35,827 nucleotides of DNA, taken from positions 1-35,827 of the forward strand of contig CAZDGF010000038.1 in the NCBI GenBank assembly GCA_964505065.1. The letters run 5' to 3'. Both the position numbers and the translations under genes were made by a program. Positions 8,601 through 16,394 of this stretch are shown here, piece after piece. Below the pieces are notes generated by a model, which had not been told where the DNA came from, made no database searches, and saw only the letters and a program-made list of their open reading frames with translations. Position 1 is the stretch's first letter; every line of letters starts with the position of its first letter. This stretch comes from JABMMZ01 sp964505065 (GTDB lineage Bacteria > Bacteroidota > Bacteroidia > NS11-12g > UBA955).

Positions 8601-9804
8601 AGCCTGTCCTGTAGGTGCAATAACTTATACTACACGTACGGATGTATTATACCAATATATTACATTTGCATATCCAAGCACGGCAAGTACAAATGGCGAT
8701 ACATTGTTGTACAGTTTTCCAATGCGCAGTAGAGATAAAGCTACTTGTGCCAACAATCAAAATGTAAAAGCTGATGTTTTCCAACAATTAACCATTTATT
8801 GCGGCAGCCCAATACCCGCCAATCTTTGCCCTAATTCTAAAAGCAGTTTAGGTTCAGAAACCAAAAACTTTGATATACGCAAAGCCATATTAGGTTTTAC
8901 TGGCTATAGCAGTACTTATGTATATCCAAGTATGTATAAATACCGTTTTAGTGGCAATGTAAGCAATACAAGCACAGCTGTGGCTGCGCCTACAGGTATT
9001 ACGCTTAAAACCTTTATGGATATAAACAACAATTTGGCTTACGAAAAAGGTATAGATAGCTTGGTAAAAACCACAGTTATAAGTTCTGCAATTGCTTCAA
9101 ATGGTTCAGTTGGGTTTATAGATAGTTTTGAAAACTACCGCTATTCGCCAAGCCCAAATTTACCAATGTACACTGTTATAGATACAGGCGATGCTACTGC
9201 CAACTGCTTTTGTGGTGGCGTAGTGCAAAGTGGATTTAACCAAGCCCTGCCTATAGAGTTTTTAAGTGTAAAAGCTGTAAACTTAAATAATCTTACAGGT
9301 AAAGTTGTATGGCGCACCAATACAGATATGGCAACTACAAAGTTTAATGTGTACCGCAAAACAGAGAATGAAACAGCATTTAGCTTTATAGGCTCTGTAC
9401 CAAATAGGGGAGGAGCAAATGGTATCAATGAATTTGTATATTATAACCCAATAAGCAGCCTACCAACAGGTAAAATATACTACCAAATAGAGGCTGTAGA
9501 GCAAGGCGGCATAAGCAAGCGCAGTAGTATTGTAAATATACTAAAAACCAATGCCATACAAAGTGCAGGTTTGTTTAACCTAATACCAAACCCAGCAAAT
9601 GCTCAAGTAAGCATACAATTAAGCGAGGGCTTGGCAGATGGCAATGTAAAAATTATGGATATAAATGGGAAGGTGGTATTTACTCAAAGTTTTGCAGGCT
9701 TAACTACAACCATAAATACAAGCCAATTGGCAGCTGGTATATACAGCGTACAAGTTTCTAGCAACGATGGAATTGAAACCCAAAAATTAAGTGTGGTTAG
9801 ATAA
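5530..9804 (+). CDS. Giant T9SS surface protein, C-terminal part with sorting domain (frameshifted)
   Basis: This frame is open from 5530, after a TAG at 5527-5529, with no plausible start before a TTG at 6046. It therefore reads as the continuation of 4311-5627 rather than a gene of its own. It carries over 1,400 residues of beta-rich, Cys-containing extracellular sequence. Near the end is a typical pre-sorting module (LPIEFLSVKAVNL... VVWRTNTDMATTKFNVYRK), then a type A T9SS C-terminal sorting domain beginning PNPANAQVSIQL and ending with GIYSVQVSSNDG and a terminal SVVR. The product should cross the outer membrane by T9SS and be anchored or released. The uninterrupted 4.3-kb frame and intact sorting signal point to a very recent frameshift or a sequencing error, not an old pseudogene. 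Confidence 0.8.
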   Translation, partial: ANQIQYTIPSLAAGDTLYTIIGQVHCNYQFACKTGVSITNATYPGGTGFAFNYRNACGNALYPGNFTTATPFRYNETGANYTGPGSIGDTETKDLSFDFNAFTTSIGYQNLLDRNKGNVQLTLTLPNVIVLDTAVTHAIYFRYNNINYYPHTVSGSTVTFSATQPWGQPGTELHIKVRGKCDGVTCATLFQFNVQTTINHDTTSCVNRNTNFCAQYPIAWTTSCTPICCPKGMVNLGYSLNRINYGLADDNNDGIPSGILDKNAIRLKRTIPGDTIEIYHKFYIKTENPSFSQFEYVRSLMDVSNTGYYAVVSDSVFVNRATGPDSVFAHTPSTLSSRYFNTNLSFMAPFQNNDTVIIKLKLRVISNPAGSTISYNSELAGGASRNNFATNFACGPFIDNQTILGIDNFAYGDQSYTNNGCSKLQMNIQNYFRIAGDNDRYGNFKFPNEVRRFAEVKQMRLTIPDGWLVDSVELYTKTHNTVSNYPLGKNIPHTMINPNLLSFRPGILMQSEGGLLSVGDEGHVFYYTVHLTPTCQTNNGAPFTYRVSDSIVKIQGLHQQTYPFSSPMVGGSVLHYQPNLILSSALPVATAYTKTVNWPISISNLSQFAAEGNWFALKSNSGNVIIDSLKEGATTITPDANGLYRIGTVNSGSSRNFTAFSKSTACNYDSVFVLSSWTCNNQYPTDVFAPIDSVIYAGQTNLTVNGRLVIPANATVPANATIKAVGKITIMPNVSIGSGTNITSQVSIDVRSPNLFWPGVSLNIGNAGICYKNVQLYIQPQPAAIQTQVTALTATPSDPSNTASAAYGSSTIYMCQGFPFEMELQSTQPGTIYNVKEVLTLPFNGGSGLNYVTDSGYIEYPIGTTPRRFSAAANTAILGQVPLGTMTLDLAQIDPTNFGADKGLPGTGLGNNDTRRVKLRWKMRSNCNLVSGEQWQPTQQAISPCGAPAAGNNGITSGFSLDLFGVSKPYVATVKVATGLDGCGSQTTQIRIEKIGAGAPQPTDSITVRLPKTVAAGSVTCSGVACPVGAITYTTRTDVLYQYITFAYPSTASTNGDTLLYSFPMRSRDKATCANNQNVKADVFQQLTIYCGSPIPANLCPNSKSSLGSETKNFDIRKAILGFTGYSSTYVYPSMYKYRFSGNVSNTSTAVAAPTGITLKTFMDINNNLAYEKGIDSLVKTTVISSAIASNGSVGFIDSFENYRYSPSPNLPMYTVIDTGDATANCFCGGVVQSGFNQALPIEFLSVKAVNLNNLTGKVVWRTNTDMATTKFNVYRKTENETAFSFIGSVPNRGGANGINEFVYYNPISSLPTGKIYYQIEAVEQGGISKRSSIVNILKTNAIQSAGLFNLIPNPANAQVSIQLSEGLADGNVKIMDINGKVVFTQSFAGLTTTINTSQLAAGIYSVQVSSNDGIETQKLSVVR

Positions 9805-9834
9805 ACATGTTTATTTAGTTTAATTATAAATAAC

Positions 9835-10021
9835 AAAAAAAGGAAGTGTTTAACCCAAATTCAGCAATAAAATTGCTGAATCGAATAACAAATTGCAAAT
9901 CATGTTTTTACAAAACATAATTGCAATTTCTAAATCGGGGTTAACCCAACTAAATCAAGTAGTTCGATTTTTCAAATCTCCTATTGATTAATTTGGGTTT
10001 AATTTAACACTTCCTTTTTTT
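9835..10021. repeat. Complete 187-bp structured dispersed repeat (MITE-like / bidirectional terminator)
   Basis: Outer arms AAAAAAAGGAAGTGTT (9835-9850) and its exact complement ending in seven T (10006-10021) form a 16-bp perfect inverted repeat. This would make a terminator for transcripts from either side. Inside lies a 148-bp core (9852-9999) bounded by AACCCAAATT and AATTTGGGTT. The core contains nested hairpins: TTCAGCAAT/ATTGCTGAA, a longer stem joining AAATTGCAA to TTGCAATTT, the palindrome GGGTTAACCC, and GATTT/AAATC. The same core, inverted, occurs at both window ends, while the poly-A/GGAAGTG flanks do not. It lies between the giant surface gene and the sensor kinase gene. Confidence 0.85.
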
Positions 10022-10035
10022 ATAAAAATAGTTTA

Positions 10036-10043
10036 TATATTTG
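10036..10043 (+). promoter_or_regulatory. -7 promoter box (TATATTTG) for the sensor kinase
   Basis: TATATTTG matches TAnnTTTG exactly and lies 10 bases before the TTG start of the kinase gene, just past the structured repeat. It supports both the TTG start and an independent promoter for the two-component pair. Confidence 0.5.
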
Positions 10044-10053
10044 AAAAGTAGAA

Positions 10054-12921
10054 TTGTTAAAATATTTAATTTTATATAGTTTTTTGTATATTGTGCATTT
10101 GGGCGCCCAAACCCTTAATGTAACTCATTATACCGGCAATGAACAATTACTTAATTCGGGTATTTCATCTATTGCTTTTGAGGATAAAAGCAATCAATTA
10201 TGGACAAGTACTCGGCAACAAGGCATTTATTCTTATAAAAACAATGAGTTTAAAAATTATTCATTAAACCATTTAACCCCTAATATTTATGGTTATAGAG
10301 TTTTAAATGATGAAAAAGGAAAACTCTGGATAATCAATCCAAATTCGGGTTTGCAAGTAGGTCAGATTGTAAATGGCAAAATAAATATGGATACCGTTCA
10401 TCAGTTAAAACTTGGTATTCAATTAATAGCCGAACGCTTTTTTTTTAATATATTCTATGTAAATGATACCCCACATTTGTTCTCTGTAAATGCCAATACC
10501 ATAGGTATTAGCAATATATATTCTGGTGCATTTAAAGCCATAGAAGTTGACGAAAATATTAATTTTCACTTTGCTTTGGTGCATCAAAAATCCCTATTTT
10601 TAGCTTCAAATAATGGCTTATATTGTATTGATTCCAGTTTAGTTATTAAACATATTTATAAGCAAAAAATAGAATCCGTAGGTAAAAGTATTAAAGAAAA
10701 TAAACTATGGCTAATAAGCAGCAAACAACTAATGCTTTTTGATTATAAATCAAATAAAATAGAAGAAACAATACCATTGCCTCAACAATACAATCAATTT
10801 AGTTCGCAAATTAAAACTTGCCTTTTTGAGCAGCAACTTATTTTTTATAATAACACTATGGTGGTTATATTTAACACCATAACACATACTTTCACAACAT
10901 TATCTAAAAAAAATGGTTTGCTAAGCGATGGAGCTCGTACAATTAGTATAGATAGGGAAAATAATATTTGGATAGGTCATCATTCAGGATTAAGTAAAAT
11001 TAACCATTTATTTTTTAGGTCGTTTACCCATCAACAATTTAATTTGTTGGAAGAAGAAATATCAGTTATAAAACGCTTAAAAAATGGTAATTTTTTAATA
11101 GGAGGAAACAATGCTTTTGCTATAACAGATAGGCAATTAAAACCGTTAAAAACCTATAATATATCAAATATAGAAAATAAAATAAACAATAGAGTATTAG
11201 ATGCTTGCGAAATTGAAAATACCATTTATTTAAGCTATTTTAATGGTTTAGCAATATTAAAAAATAGAAAACTTAAGGTATTGGAAAATTTAAAATGTTG
11301 CCTTGCAACCCACCAATTTAAAAATCAATTAATATTTAGCAATAATTCTCAAATTTTTGTTGTAGATAAGAATCAAAAATTAACATTGATAAATACGCCA
11401 ACTAATATTACCAATATTCGTAAAATATTTAGTAAAAATGATTCTACAATAATACTTTGTGCCAGCAATGGAGCAATAGAAATAAACATTTCTAAAACTA
11501 TCAGTACTAAAGAAATATTGAATAAAAGTAGCTATGCTTATTGTACCAATAAATTAAAAACTATAAGTTATTATGGCACTAATGAAGGTTTATTTGCAGC
11601 TAATAAAAATGGCATAAAACCTTTGCCTATTTCAAATGAAAAAAACATACAAGTATATGCCTTGCAAACAGATTGCAACGATAACTTATGGATAGGTACA
11701 AATAAAGGAATATATAGATATACAGAAAACAATAACACTTTTGTAAAAGTAAATCATTTGTTTAATGTCAATGGTATTGAGGTAAACAGAAGTGCTATGT
11801 GCATAGACAGCCAATATGCCTATATAGGTACAAATGCTGGTTTAAATAAAATACCTATCAATTTTAATTTATCCAATTATGTACCCAATGTAAGTATTAC
11901 CAAATTAAGTCCTGTAGAATTAACTACCAATAATATTTATAATTACAAACAAAATACATTTACATTTTCCTATTGTTTAAATTCTTATATCAATGAAAAA
12001 GAAAATAGATATGCTTATAAACTTATTGGCTATGATACAGGATGGAGCAAAGAAAATGCACAATCGGAAGTGCGTTATACCAACTTGCCGCCTGGTAATT
12101 ATAATTTTAAAGTAAAAGCTTGGAATGTATTTGGAAATCAAACCAAAACATCAGAATACTCATTTACAATAAAACCACCATTTTGGCAAACAATTTGGTT
12201 TTATTTAATAGCATTAGTTTTATTTGTATTGTTACTTTGGCTATTGTATAAATGGCGATTTAAAGCACTTAAAGAAAAATATAAACGCATACTTAAACTT
12301 AAAAATAGCGAGTTAAAAGTGTTGAAAGCACAAATAAATCCACATTTAATAAGTAATATCATGGGTTCTATTCAAAATCATATCAACCAAAATAGAATGG
12401 ATAAAGCTGGAGAACTAACATCTAAATACAGCAAATTTGTACGCTATAGCATACAATACACAGGTTTAGAATATATATCTTTAGATGATGAATTAAATTA
12501 TTTATACGATTATGCCAATATAGAAACTCAAACATTTACAGATAATTTTACCTTAGAAATAGATACTACAAATATTACTAACTTAAATAAAATAATAATT
12601 CCTACAATGATATTGCAACCTATTGTTGAAAATAGTATTAAACATGGATTAGAGCCAAAAAAAATGGAACAATGCACACTCAATATAACTTTAGCCCAAC
12701 ATGGAAAAGATATATTATGTACTATACAAGACAATGGTATAGGTAGAAGATACGCACAAAATAAACCAATTTCCTATGGCACATCTATTACCAAAAATAG
12801 ATTACGCATATACAAAGAACTTTTAGAGTCAAAGTTTTTATTTGAAGTAGAAGACCTAAAAGACAGCAATAACATACCATTAGGCACTATAACAACACTA
12901 ATAATTCCTGTTAAAAAATAA
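10054..12921 (+). CDS. Beta-propeller / Y_Y_Y one-TM sensor histidine kinase (LytS/YehU-type kinase core)
   Basis: This membrane sensor likely phosphorylates the LytTR regulator encoded 3 bases downstream. The 955 residues comprise a signal peptide (about 1-19), a long periplasmic region with 'reg_prop' propeller-like repeats (LWTSTRQQGIY, IWIGHHSGLSKI, LWIGTNKGIYRY), a Y_Y_Y domain (about 645-705, YKLIGYDTGWS... YTNLPPGNYNFKVKAWN), one TM helix (about 712-733) and a cytoplasmic His_kinase/HATPase core. The H-box reads LKAQINPHLISN with the phosphoacceptor at about His764; the usual HFLFN is altered to HLISN. The N-box (PIVENSIKHGL) and G-box (DNGIG) are intact. The start is a TTG at 10054, since an in-frame stop lies just upstream and the signal peptide begins there. 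The ligand is unknown. Confidence 0.88.
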   Translation: MLKYLILYSFLYIVHLGAQTLNVTHYTGNEQLLNSGISSIAFEDKSNQLWTSTRQQGIYSYKNNEFKNYSLNHLTPNIYGYRVLNDEKGKLWIINPNSGLQVGQIVNGKINMDTVHQLKLGIQLIAERFFFNIFYVNDTPHLFSVNANTIGISNIYSGAFKAIEVDENINFHFALVHQKSLFLASNNGLYCIDSSLVIKHIYKQKIESVGKSIKENKLWLISSKQLMLFDYKSNKIEETIPLPQQYNQFSSQIKTCLFEQQLIFYNNTMVVIFNTITHTFTTLSKKNGLLSDGARTISIDRENNIWIGHHSGLSKINHLFFRSFTHQQFNLLEEEISVIKRLKNGNFLIGGNNAFAITDRQLKPLKTYNISNIENKINNRVLDACEIENTIYLSYFNGLAILKNRKLKVLENLKCCLATHQFKNQLIFSNNSQIFVVDKNQKLTLINTPTNITNIRKIFSKNDSTIILCASNGAIEINISKTISTKEILNKSSYAYCTNKLKTISYYGTNEGLFAANKNGIKPLPISNEKNIQVYALQTDCNDNLWIGTNKGIYRYTENNNTFVKVNHLFNVNGIEVNRSAMCIDSQYAYIGTNAGLNKIPINFNLSNYVPNVSITKLSPVELTTNNIYNYKQNTFTFSYCLNSYINEKENRYAYKLIGYDTGWSKENAQSEVRYTNLPPGNYNFKVKAWNVFGNQTKTSEYSFTIKPPFWQTIWFYLIALVLFVLLLWLLYKWRFKALKEKYKRILKLKNSELKVLKAQINPHLISNIMGSIQNHINQNRMDKAGELTSKYSKFVRYSIQYTGLEYISLDDELNYLYDYANIETQTFTDNFTLEIDTTNITNLNKIIIPTMILQPIVENSIKHGLEPKKMEQCTLNITLAQHGKDILCTIQDNGIGRRYAQNKPISYGTSITKNRLRIYKELLESKFLFEVEDLKDSNNIPLGTITTLIIPVKK

Positions 12922-12924
12922 CCC

Positions 12925-13653
12925 ATGATAAAAATAGCCATTATAGACGACCAAAAACCACAAATAGAATTATTTGAAGCCCTTGTTAATGATTTTTTTT
13001 CTAACGAAATAGAAATACTATGCACCTATACAAGCCCCAAAGATGCCTTCAAAACAATAAAAAATTATCCCATAGATATTCTTTTTTGCGATATAGATAT
13101 GCCAGAAATAAATGGCTTAGAACTATTGGATTTACTAAGCCCATATAAATTTAAAGTTATTATGCTAACAGGGCATGATACCTATGCCCTAAGTGCCATT
13201 AAGCACCATGTATTCGATTATTTACTAAAACCTATCAATGTATTAGCTATTTCAGATAGCATAAAAAAATACAACGAAACCATTAACAATATACCCAAAT
13301 ATAACCCCATACAAGATGCCTTTGAAGATAAAATGATTGTAAACGGACACGAAAAAGTAGTAGTAATGGCAATAAAAGATATTGTAAGATTAGAGGCAAG
13401 CGGCACATATACCAGCATATTTTACGAAGTAGATAAATCTGTTATTACCTCCAAGCCCATTGGTTTTTACGAGCAACAATTAGAAACAAAAGGATTTTAT
13501 AAAATACACCGTAGCCATTTGGTAAATATAGCCCATATTAAAGAACTGGTAAAAGATGAAGGCGAAGGCGTTTTAATACTATCAAACAATGAAAAACTTA
13601 ATGTTTCTAAATTGAAAAAAAACGAATTGGTAAATCTATTAACAAGTAGATAG
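12925..13653 (+). CDS. LytTR-family response regulator
   Basis: This 242-residue regulator has an N-terminal receiver domain (about 1-120) and a C-terminal LytTR DNA-binding domain (about 140-240). The receiver has the acidic pair Asp8-Asp9, phosphoacceptor Asp56 in CDIDMPEINGLELL, Thr82 in MLTGHD and Lys102 in LLKPI, so it should be fully functional. The LytTR part carries the characteristic FYKIHRSHLVNIAHI strand-helix signature. It follows the sensor kinase after 3 bases, so the two are cotranscribed partners. Target genes are not visible; the giant surface-protein gene upstream is a positional candidate only. Confidence 0.92.
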   Translation: MIKIAIIDDQKPQIELFEALVNDFFSNEIEILCTYTSPKDAFKTIKNYPIDILFCDIDMPEINGLELLDLLSPYKFKVIMLTGHDTYALSAIKHHVFDYLLKPINVLAISDSIKKYNETINNIPKYNPIQDAFEDKMIVNGHEKVVVMAIKDIVRLEASGTYTSIFYEVDKSVITSKPIGFYEQQLETKGFYKIHRSHLVNIAHIKELVKDEGEGVLILSNNEKLNVSKLKKNELVNLLTSR

Positions 13654-13662
13654 TAAATTTTT

Positions 13663-13670
13663 TACTTTTG
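13663..13670 (+). promoter_or_regulatory. -7 promoter box (TACTTTTG) for the bestrophin-like gene
   Basis: TACTTTTG matches TAnnTTTG and ends 10 bases before the ATG at 13681, predicting a leader of only a few bases. Confidence 0.45.
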
Positions 13671-13680
13671 TAAAAATTAT

Positions 13681-14565
13681 ATGATAGCCTACAATCCCAA
13701 AGAGTGGTTTTCCTTCATCACCAAATTCAACAATGCAGATACCCTAAAACGCCTATTTACACCTATGCTATGCGTAGCCATCTATGCTGCTATTATAGCA
13801 TATTTAGAAATCAATGTTTTCAAGCTCAATGAAAACAATAAACTTAAAAATATTACCAACCTACATACCCTGCTTGGCTTTGTGCTCTCCATGCTGCTTG
13901 TGTTTAGAACAAATACCGCCTACGATAGATGGTGGGAAGGGCGCAAACTATGGGGAAGCCTTGTAAATAGTAGTCGCAATTTTGCACTTAAACTAAATGC
14001 CATTTTACCCATAGAAGACAAAACAAACAGAGATTTTTTTGCCAAAGGCATAAGCATTTATGCAATGGTATTAAATAAAACTTTAGCCCAAGAAAGCACA
14101 CGCTTATTGTTAGACGAAATAGAACACCCCGAACTTAAAAGCAGCAATGATATTTCGCACCACCCCAATAGAGTAGCCAGTATTATTTACAATAAAATAT
14201 ATGCACTCAAAAAACAAAATATCATAAGCAACGAAGAACTCCTTTTTTTAAATTCTGAACTACAGACGTTTACCGATGTATGTGGCGGTTGCGAGCGTAT
14301 AAAAAATACACCAATTCCATATTCTTATGCTGTTTTTATTAAAAAATTCATCTTCTTTTATGTCTTTACAATTCCCTTTGGCTATTCCTTTACATTAGGC
14401 TATTGGATGGTGCCATTTGTTACCTTTGTGTTTTATGTATTGGTAAGTTTAGAGCTAATAGCCGAAGAGATAGAAGACCCCTTTAACAATGATACAAACG
14501 ATATTCCTACACAAAAAATATCAGAAAACATTAAAAAAAATGTAAGCGAAATTTTAATAAAATAA
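13681..14565 (+). CDS. Bestrophin-family (RFP-TM / UPF0187) anion channel-like membrane protein
   Basis: The 294-residue product matches bacterial bestrophin homologues. It has an N-terminal amphipathic segment, a TM helix (about residues 28-45), the hallmark LGFVLSMLLVFRTNTAYDRWWEGRKLWGSLV stretch (described in parts: FRTNTAYDRWWEGR then LWGSLVNSSR), and a C-terminal TM pair around FFYVFTIPFGYS and VTFVFYVLVSLELIAEEIEDPF. The family forms pentameric channels in the inner membrane; bacterial members conduct anions or cations, and the ion is not predictable here. It lies 27 bases after the LytTR gene with its own -7 box. Confidence 0.9.
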   Translation: MIAYNPKEWFSFITKFNNADTLKRLFTPMLCVAIYAAIIAYLEINVFKLNENNKLKNITNLHTLLGFVLSMLLVFRTNTAYDRWWEGRKLWGSLVNSSRNFALKLNAILPIEDKTNRDFFAKGISIYAMVLNKTLAQESTRLLLDEIEHPELKSSNDISHHPNRVASIIYNKIYALKKQNIISNEELLFLNSELQTFTDVCGGCERIKNTPIPYSYAVFIKKFIFFYVFTIPFGYSFTLGYWMVPFVTFVFYVLVSLELIAEEIEDPFNNDTNDIPTQKISENIKKNVSEILIK

Positions 14566-14593
14566 CCATTAAAATGCACTTATTTTGCAGTTT

Positions 14594-15361
14594 ATGATAC
14601 AAACAAGTATTGAAAACAGAATAGGTTACATTACTCTTAATAGACCCGAAAAACGCAATGCCCTAAACGATGAAATGGCACAAGCATTTCATACAGCATT
14701 GAAAGAATTAAAAAACAATGACAACTGTAAAATAGTAGTAATAAAAGCTATTGGCGAAGCCTTTTGCGCAGGTGCAGATTTGGGTTATCTACAAAAATTA
14801 CAAGGCTATACTTACGCCCAAAATTTAGAAGATTCTACCAAACTTATGGAAATGTTTAGTGCACTTCATCATTTTCCAAAAATAACCATAGCCCAAGTAC
14901 AAGGTGCTGCCTTGGCAGGCGGTTGTGGTTTGGCAGGTTTAGCCGATTTTTGTTTTGCTACGCCTCAAAGCTCGTTTGGCTATACCGAAGTTAAAATAGG
15001 CTTTATTCCAGCCATTGTATCTGTTTTTCTTACACAAAAAATTGGCGAAAATGCAGCTAAAAAACTATTACTTACTGGCAATATCATATCTGCACAAGAA
15101 GCATTAAATCTTCAACTAATAACTGAAATAGTTGAAGATAATTTAATAGAAGAAACAGTCAATAATTTTGCTACAAAGCTTGTTCATTCTGTATCTGCCC
15201 AATCTATAGCCCTTACCAAACAATTGCTAACCCAAATGAGCGGCAAAACCTTACAAGAACAATTATCAATAGCAGCCCAAGCCAATGCAAAAGCTAGAGG
15301 AACAGAAGATTGCAAAAAAGGTATTTCATCTTTTTTAAACAAAGAAAAAATAAGCTGGTAA
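14594..15361 (+). CDS. Enoyl-CoA hydratase/isomerase family protein (methylglutaconyl-CoA hydratase-like)
   Basis: This 255-residue crotonase-fold enzyme probably hydrates an enoyl-CoA in fatty-acid or branched amino-acid breakdown. RIGYITLNRPEKRNALND opens the fold, and the oxyanion-hole segments are FCAGADLGYL and AALAGGCGLAGLADF. The second catalytic Glu is present in FGYTEVKIGFIPAIVS. The first, usually in GGCE, is Gly here (GGCG), a pattern I associate with the methylglutaconyl-CoA hydratase-like group rather than classical crotonase. The ATG at 14594 is preferred over a TTG at 14585. The TatD gene follows after one base, implying cotranscription. Confidence 0.85.
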   Translation: MIQTSIENRIGYITLNRPEKRNALNDEMAQAFHTALKELKNNDNCKIVVIKAIGEAFCAGADLGYLQKLQGYTYAQNLEDSTKLMEMFSALHHFPKITIAQVQGAALAGGCGLAGLADFCFATPQSSFGYTEVKIGFIPAIVSVFLTQKIGENAAKKLLLTGNIISAQEALNLQLITEIVEDNLIEETVNNFATKLVHSVSAQSIALTKQLLTQMSGKTLQEQLSIAAQANAKARGTEDCKKGISSFLNKEKISW

Positions 15362-15362
15362 A

Positions 15363-16133
15363 ATGTACTTTATAGATACCCATGCCCATTTGTATGCAGA
15401 GGAATTTGATGCCGATAGAACAGAAATGCTCCAAAGGGCAATAAAAGCCAATGTAAAAAAAATACTATTGCCCAATGTAGATATAGAAACCATTGCAGGC
15501 TTAAAAGCATTAACAACCAATTATCCAGAAAACTGCTTTGGTATGATGGGGCTACACCCTTGCTCAGTAAATGAAAACTATCTCCAAGAATTAGCAACTA
15601 TTAAAAATGAATTATTTACCAATACTGCGCTATACAAAGCCGTTGGCGAAATAGGCATTGATTTATATTGGGATAAAACTATGCAAGAAATTCAGCAAAA
15701 AGCCTTTATAGAACAATGCAATTGGGCTTTAGAGCTTAACCTACCAATAGCCATACATACCAGAAGTGCTACTTACGAAACCATAAAATGTTTAAAAACA
15801 TTGCCTAAACAACCGCTCGGTGTTTTTCATTGTTTTAGCGGCTCTTTAGAAGAGGCGCAAGAGATAACAAAACTTGGCTATGCTTTAGGAATTGGCGGTG
15901 TTTTAACTTATAAAAATAGCAATTTGCCTCAAATACTACAATCTATAAGTATAGAAAGCATTATATTAGAAACCGATGCACCCTATTTACCCCCTGTACC
16001 ATACAGAGGTAAAAGAAACGAAAGCAGCTATATACCCTATATTGCAGAAAAACTAATGGATGTTTACAATGTTTCATTGCAGAAAATAGCAGAGATAACA
16101 ACAGCAAATGCAGAAAAAATATTTAAAATATAG
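15363..16133 (+). CDS. TatD-family metal-dependent hydrolase / DNase
   Basis: This 256-residue TIM-barrel amidohydrolase-superfamily protein has every expected metal ligand in place: HAH (His7/His9 in DTHAHLYAEEFDADR), Glu in VGEIGIDLYW, His in IAIHTRSA, His in VFHCFSG, and Asp in ILETDAPYLPPVPYRGKRNE. TatD homologues are 3'-to-5' DNases/RNases implicated in DNA repair or RNA turnover. Family length and motifs fit very well. The gene overlaps none of its neighbours but starts 1 base after the crotonase stop. It ends just before the tRNA-Ser promoter. Confidence 0.92.
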   Translation: MYFIDTHAHLYAEEFDADRTEMLQRAIKANVKKILLPNVDIETIAGLKALTTNYPENCFGMMGLHPCSVNENYLQELATIKNELFTNTALYKAVGEIGIDLYWDKTMQEIQQKAFIEQCNWALELNLPIAIHTRSATYETIKCLKTLPKQPLGVFHCFSGSLEEAQEITKLGYALGIGGVLTYKNSNLPQILQSISIESIILETDAPYLPPVPYRGKRNESSYIPYIAEKLMDVYNVSLQKIAEITTANAEKIFKI

Positions 16134-16153
16134 CTATTTTTAAGATATAAACG

Positions 16154-16161
16154 TACTTTTG
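16154..16161 (+). promoter_or_regulatory. -7 promoter box (TACTTTTG) for tRNA-Ser
   Basis: TACTTTTG matches TAnnTTTG and lies 11 bases upstream of the mature tRNA 5' end. Confidence 0.45.
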
Positions 16162-16172
16162 AAACCGAAATT

Positions 16173-16260
16173 GGAAAGTTGTCCGAGTGGTTTAAGGAGC
16201 ACGCTTGGAAAGCGTGTATATAGCAATGTATCGAGGGTTCGAATCCCTCACTTTCCGCCA
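16173..16260 (+). tRNA. tRNA-Ser (anticodon GGA)
   Basis: This 88-base tRNA has a 7-bp acceptor stem (GGAAAGT with ACTTTCC), discriminator G at 16257 and an encoded CCA at 16258-16260. The anticodon stem CACGC/GCGTG encloses the loop TTGGAAA with anticodon GGA at 16207-16209, so it reads UCC and UCU. It has the long variable arm expected of tRNA-Ser and a T arm with GGTTCGAATCC. Its last 19 bases plus 6 following bases are exactly repeated at 16395-16419, the usual footprint of integration at a tRNA 3' end. Confidence 0.96.
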
Positions 16261-16266
16261 ATAAAA
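16242..16266 (+). repeat. att-like direct repeat, copy 1 (tRNA-Ser 3' end)
   Basis: A 25-base sequence runs from the T arm of tRNA-Ser through its CCA into the following ATAAAA, and recurs exactly at 16395-16419. This is where tRNA-targeting integrases place attachment sites. No integrase gene is present in the window. Confidence 0.8.
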
Positions 16267-16394
16267 ATATTTTGCCAATAGGCAAAACATTGTATGAATG
16301 ATAATTTGCAAAAGCAAGCTTTTAGCAAATTAATATGAATAGAATGATTGCGTAGCAATTTTTTTATTGAAGCCACCCACCCAATGGGATATTT
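16267..16394. other. 128-bp spacer between tRNA 3'-end duplications, with hairpins
   Basis: No coding potential is seen. It holds three hairpins: TTTTGCC-AATA-GGCAAAA (16270-16287), a nearly perfect 13-bp stem at 16303-16331 (AATTTGCAAAAGC pairing with GCTTTTAGCAAATT, one bulged A), and ATTGC-GTA-GCAAT followed by a T-run (16347-16365). It could be the remnant of an element that once sat between the two att-like repeats. Confidence 0.6.
16347..16365 (+). terminator. Candidate intrinsic terminator downstream of tRNA-Ser
   Basis: A short stem ATTGC/GCAAT with a GTA loop runs directly into six T residues. The stem is only 5 bp and AT-rich, so efficiency is uncertain. Confidence 0.45.

Noticed and set aside
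6046..9804. Separate gene starting at the TTG at 6046
   Set aside because: The frame is open and of the same beta-rich character from 5530, the TTG has no promoter-like box or signal peptide, and the protein needs the upstream signal peptide for T9SS export.
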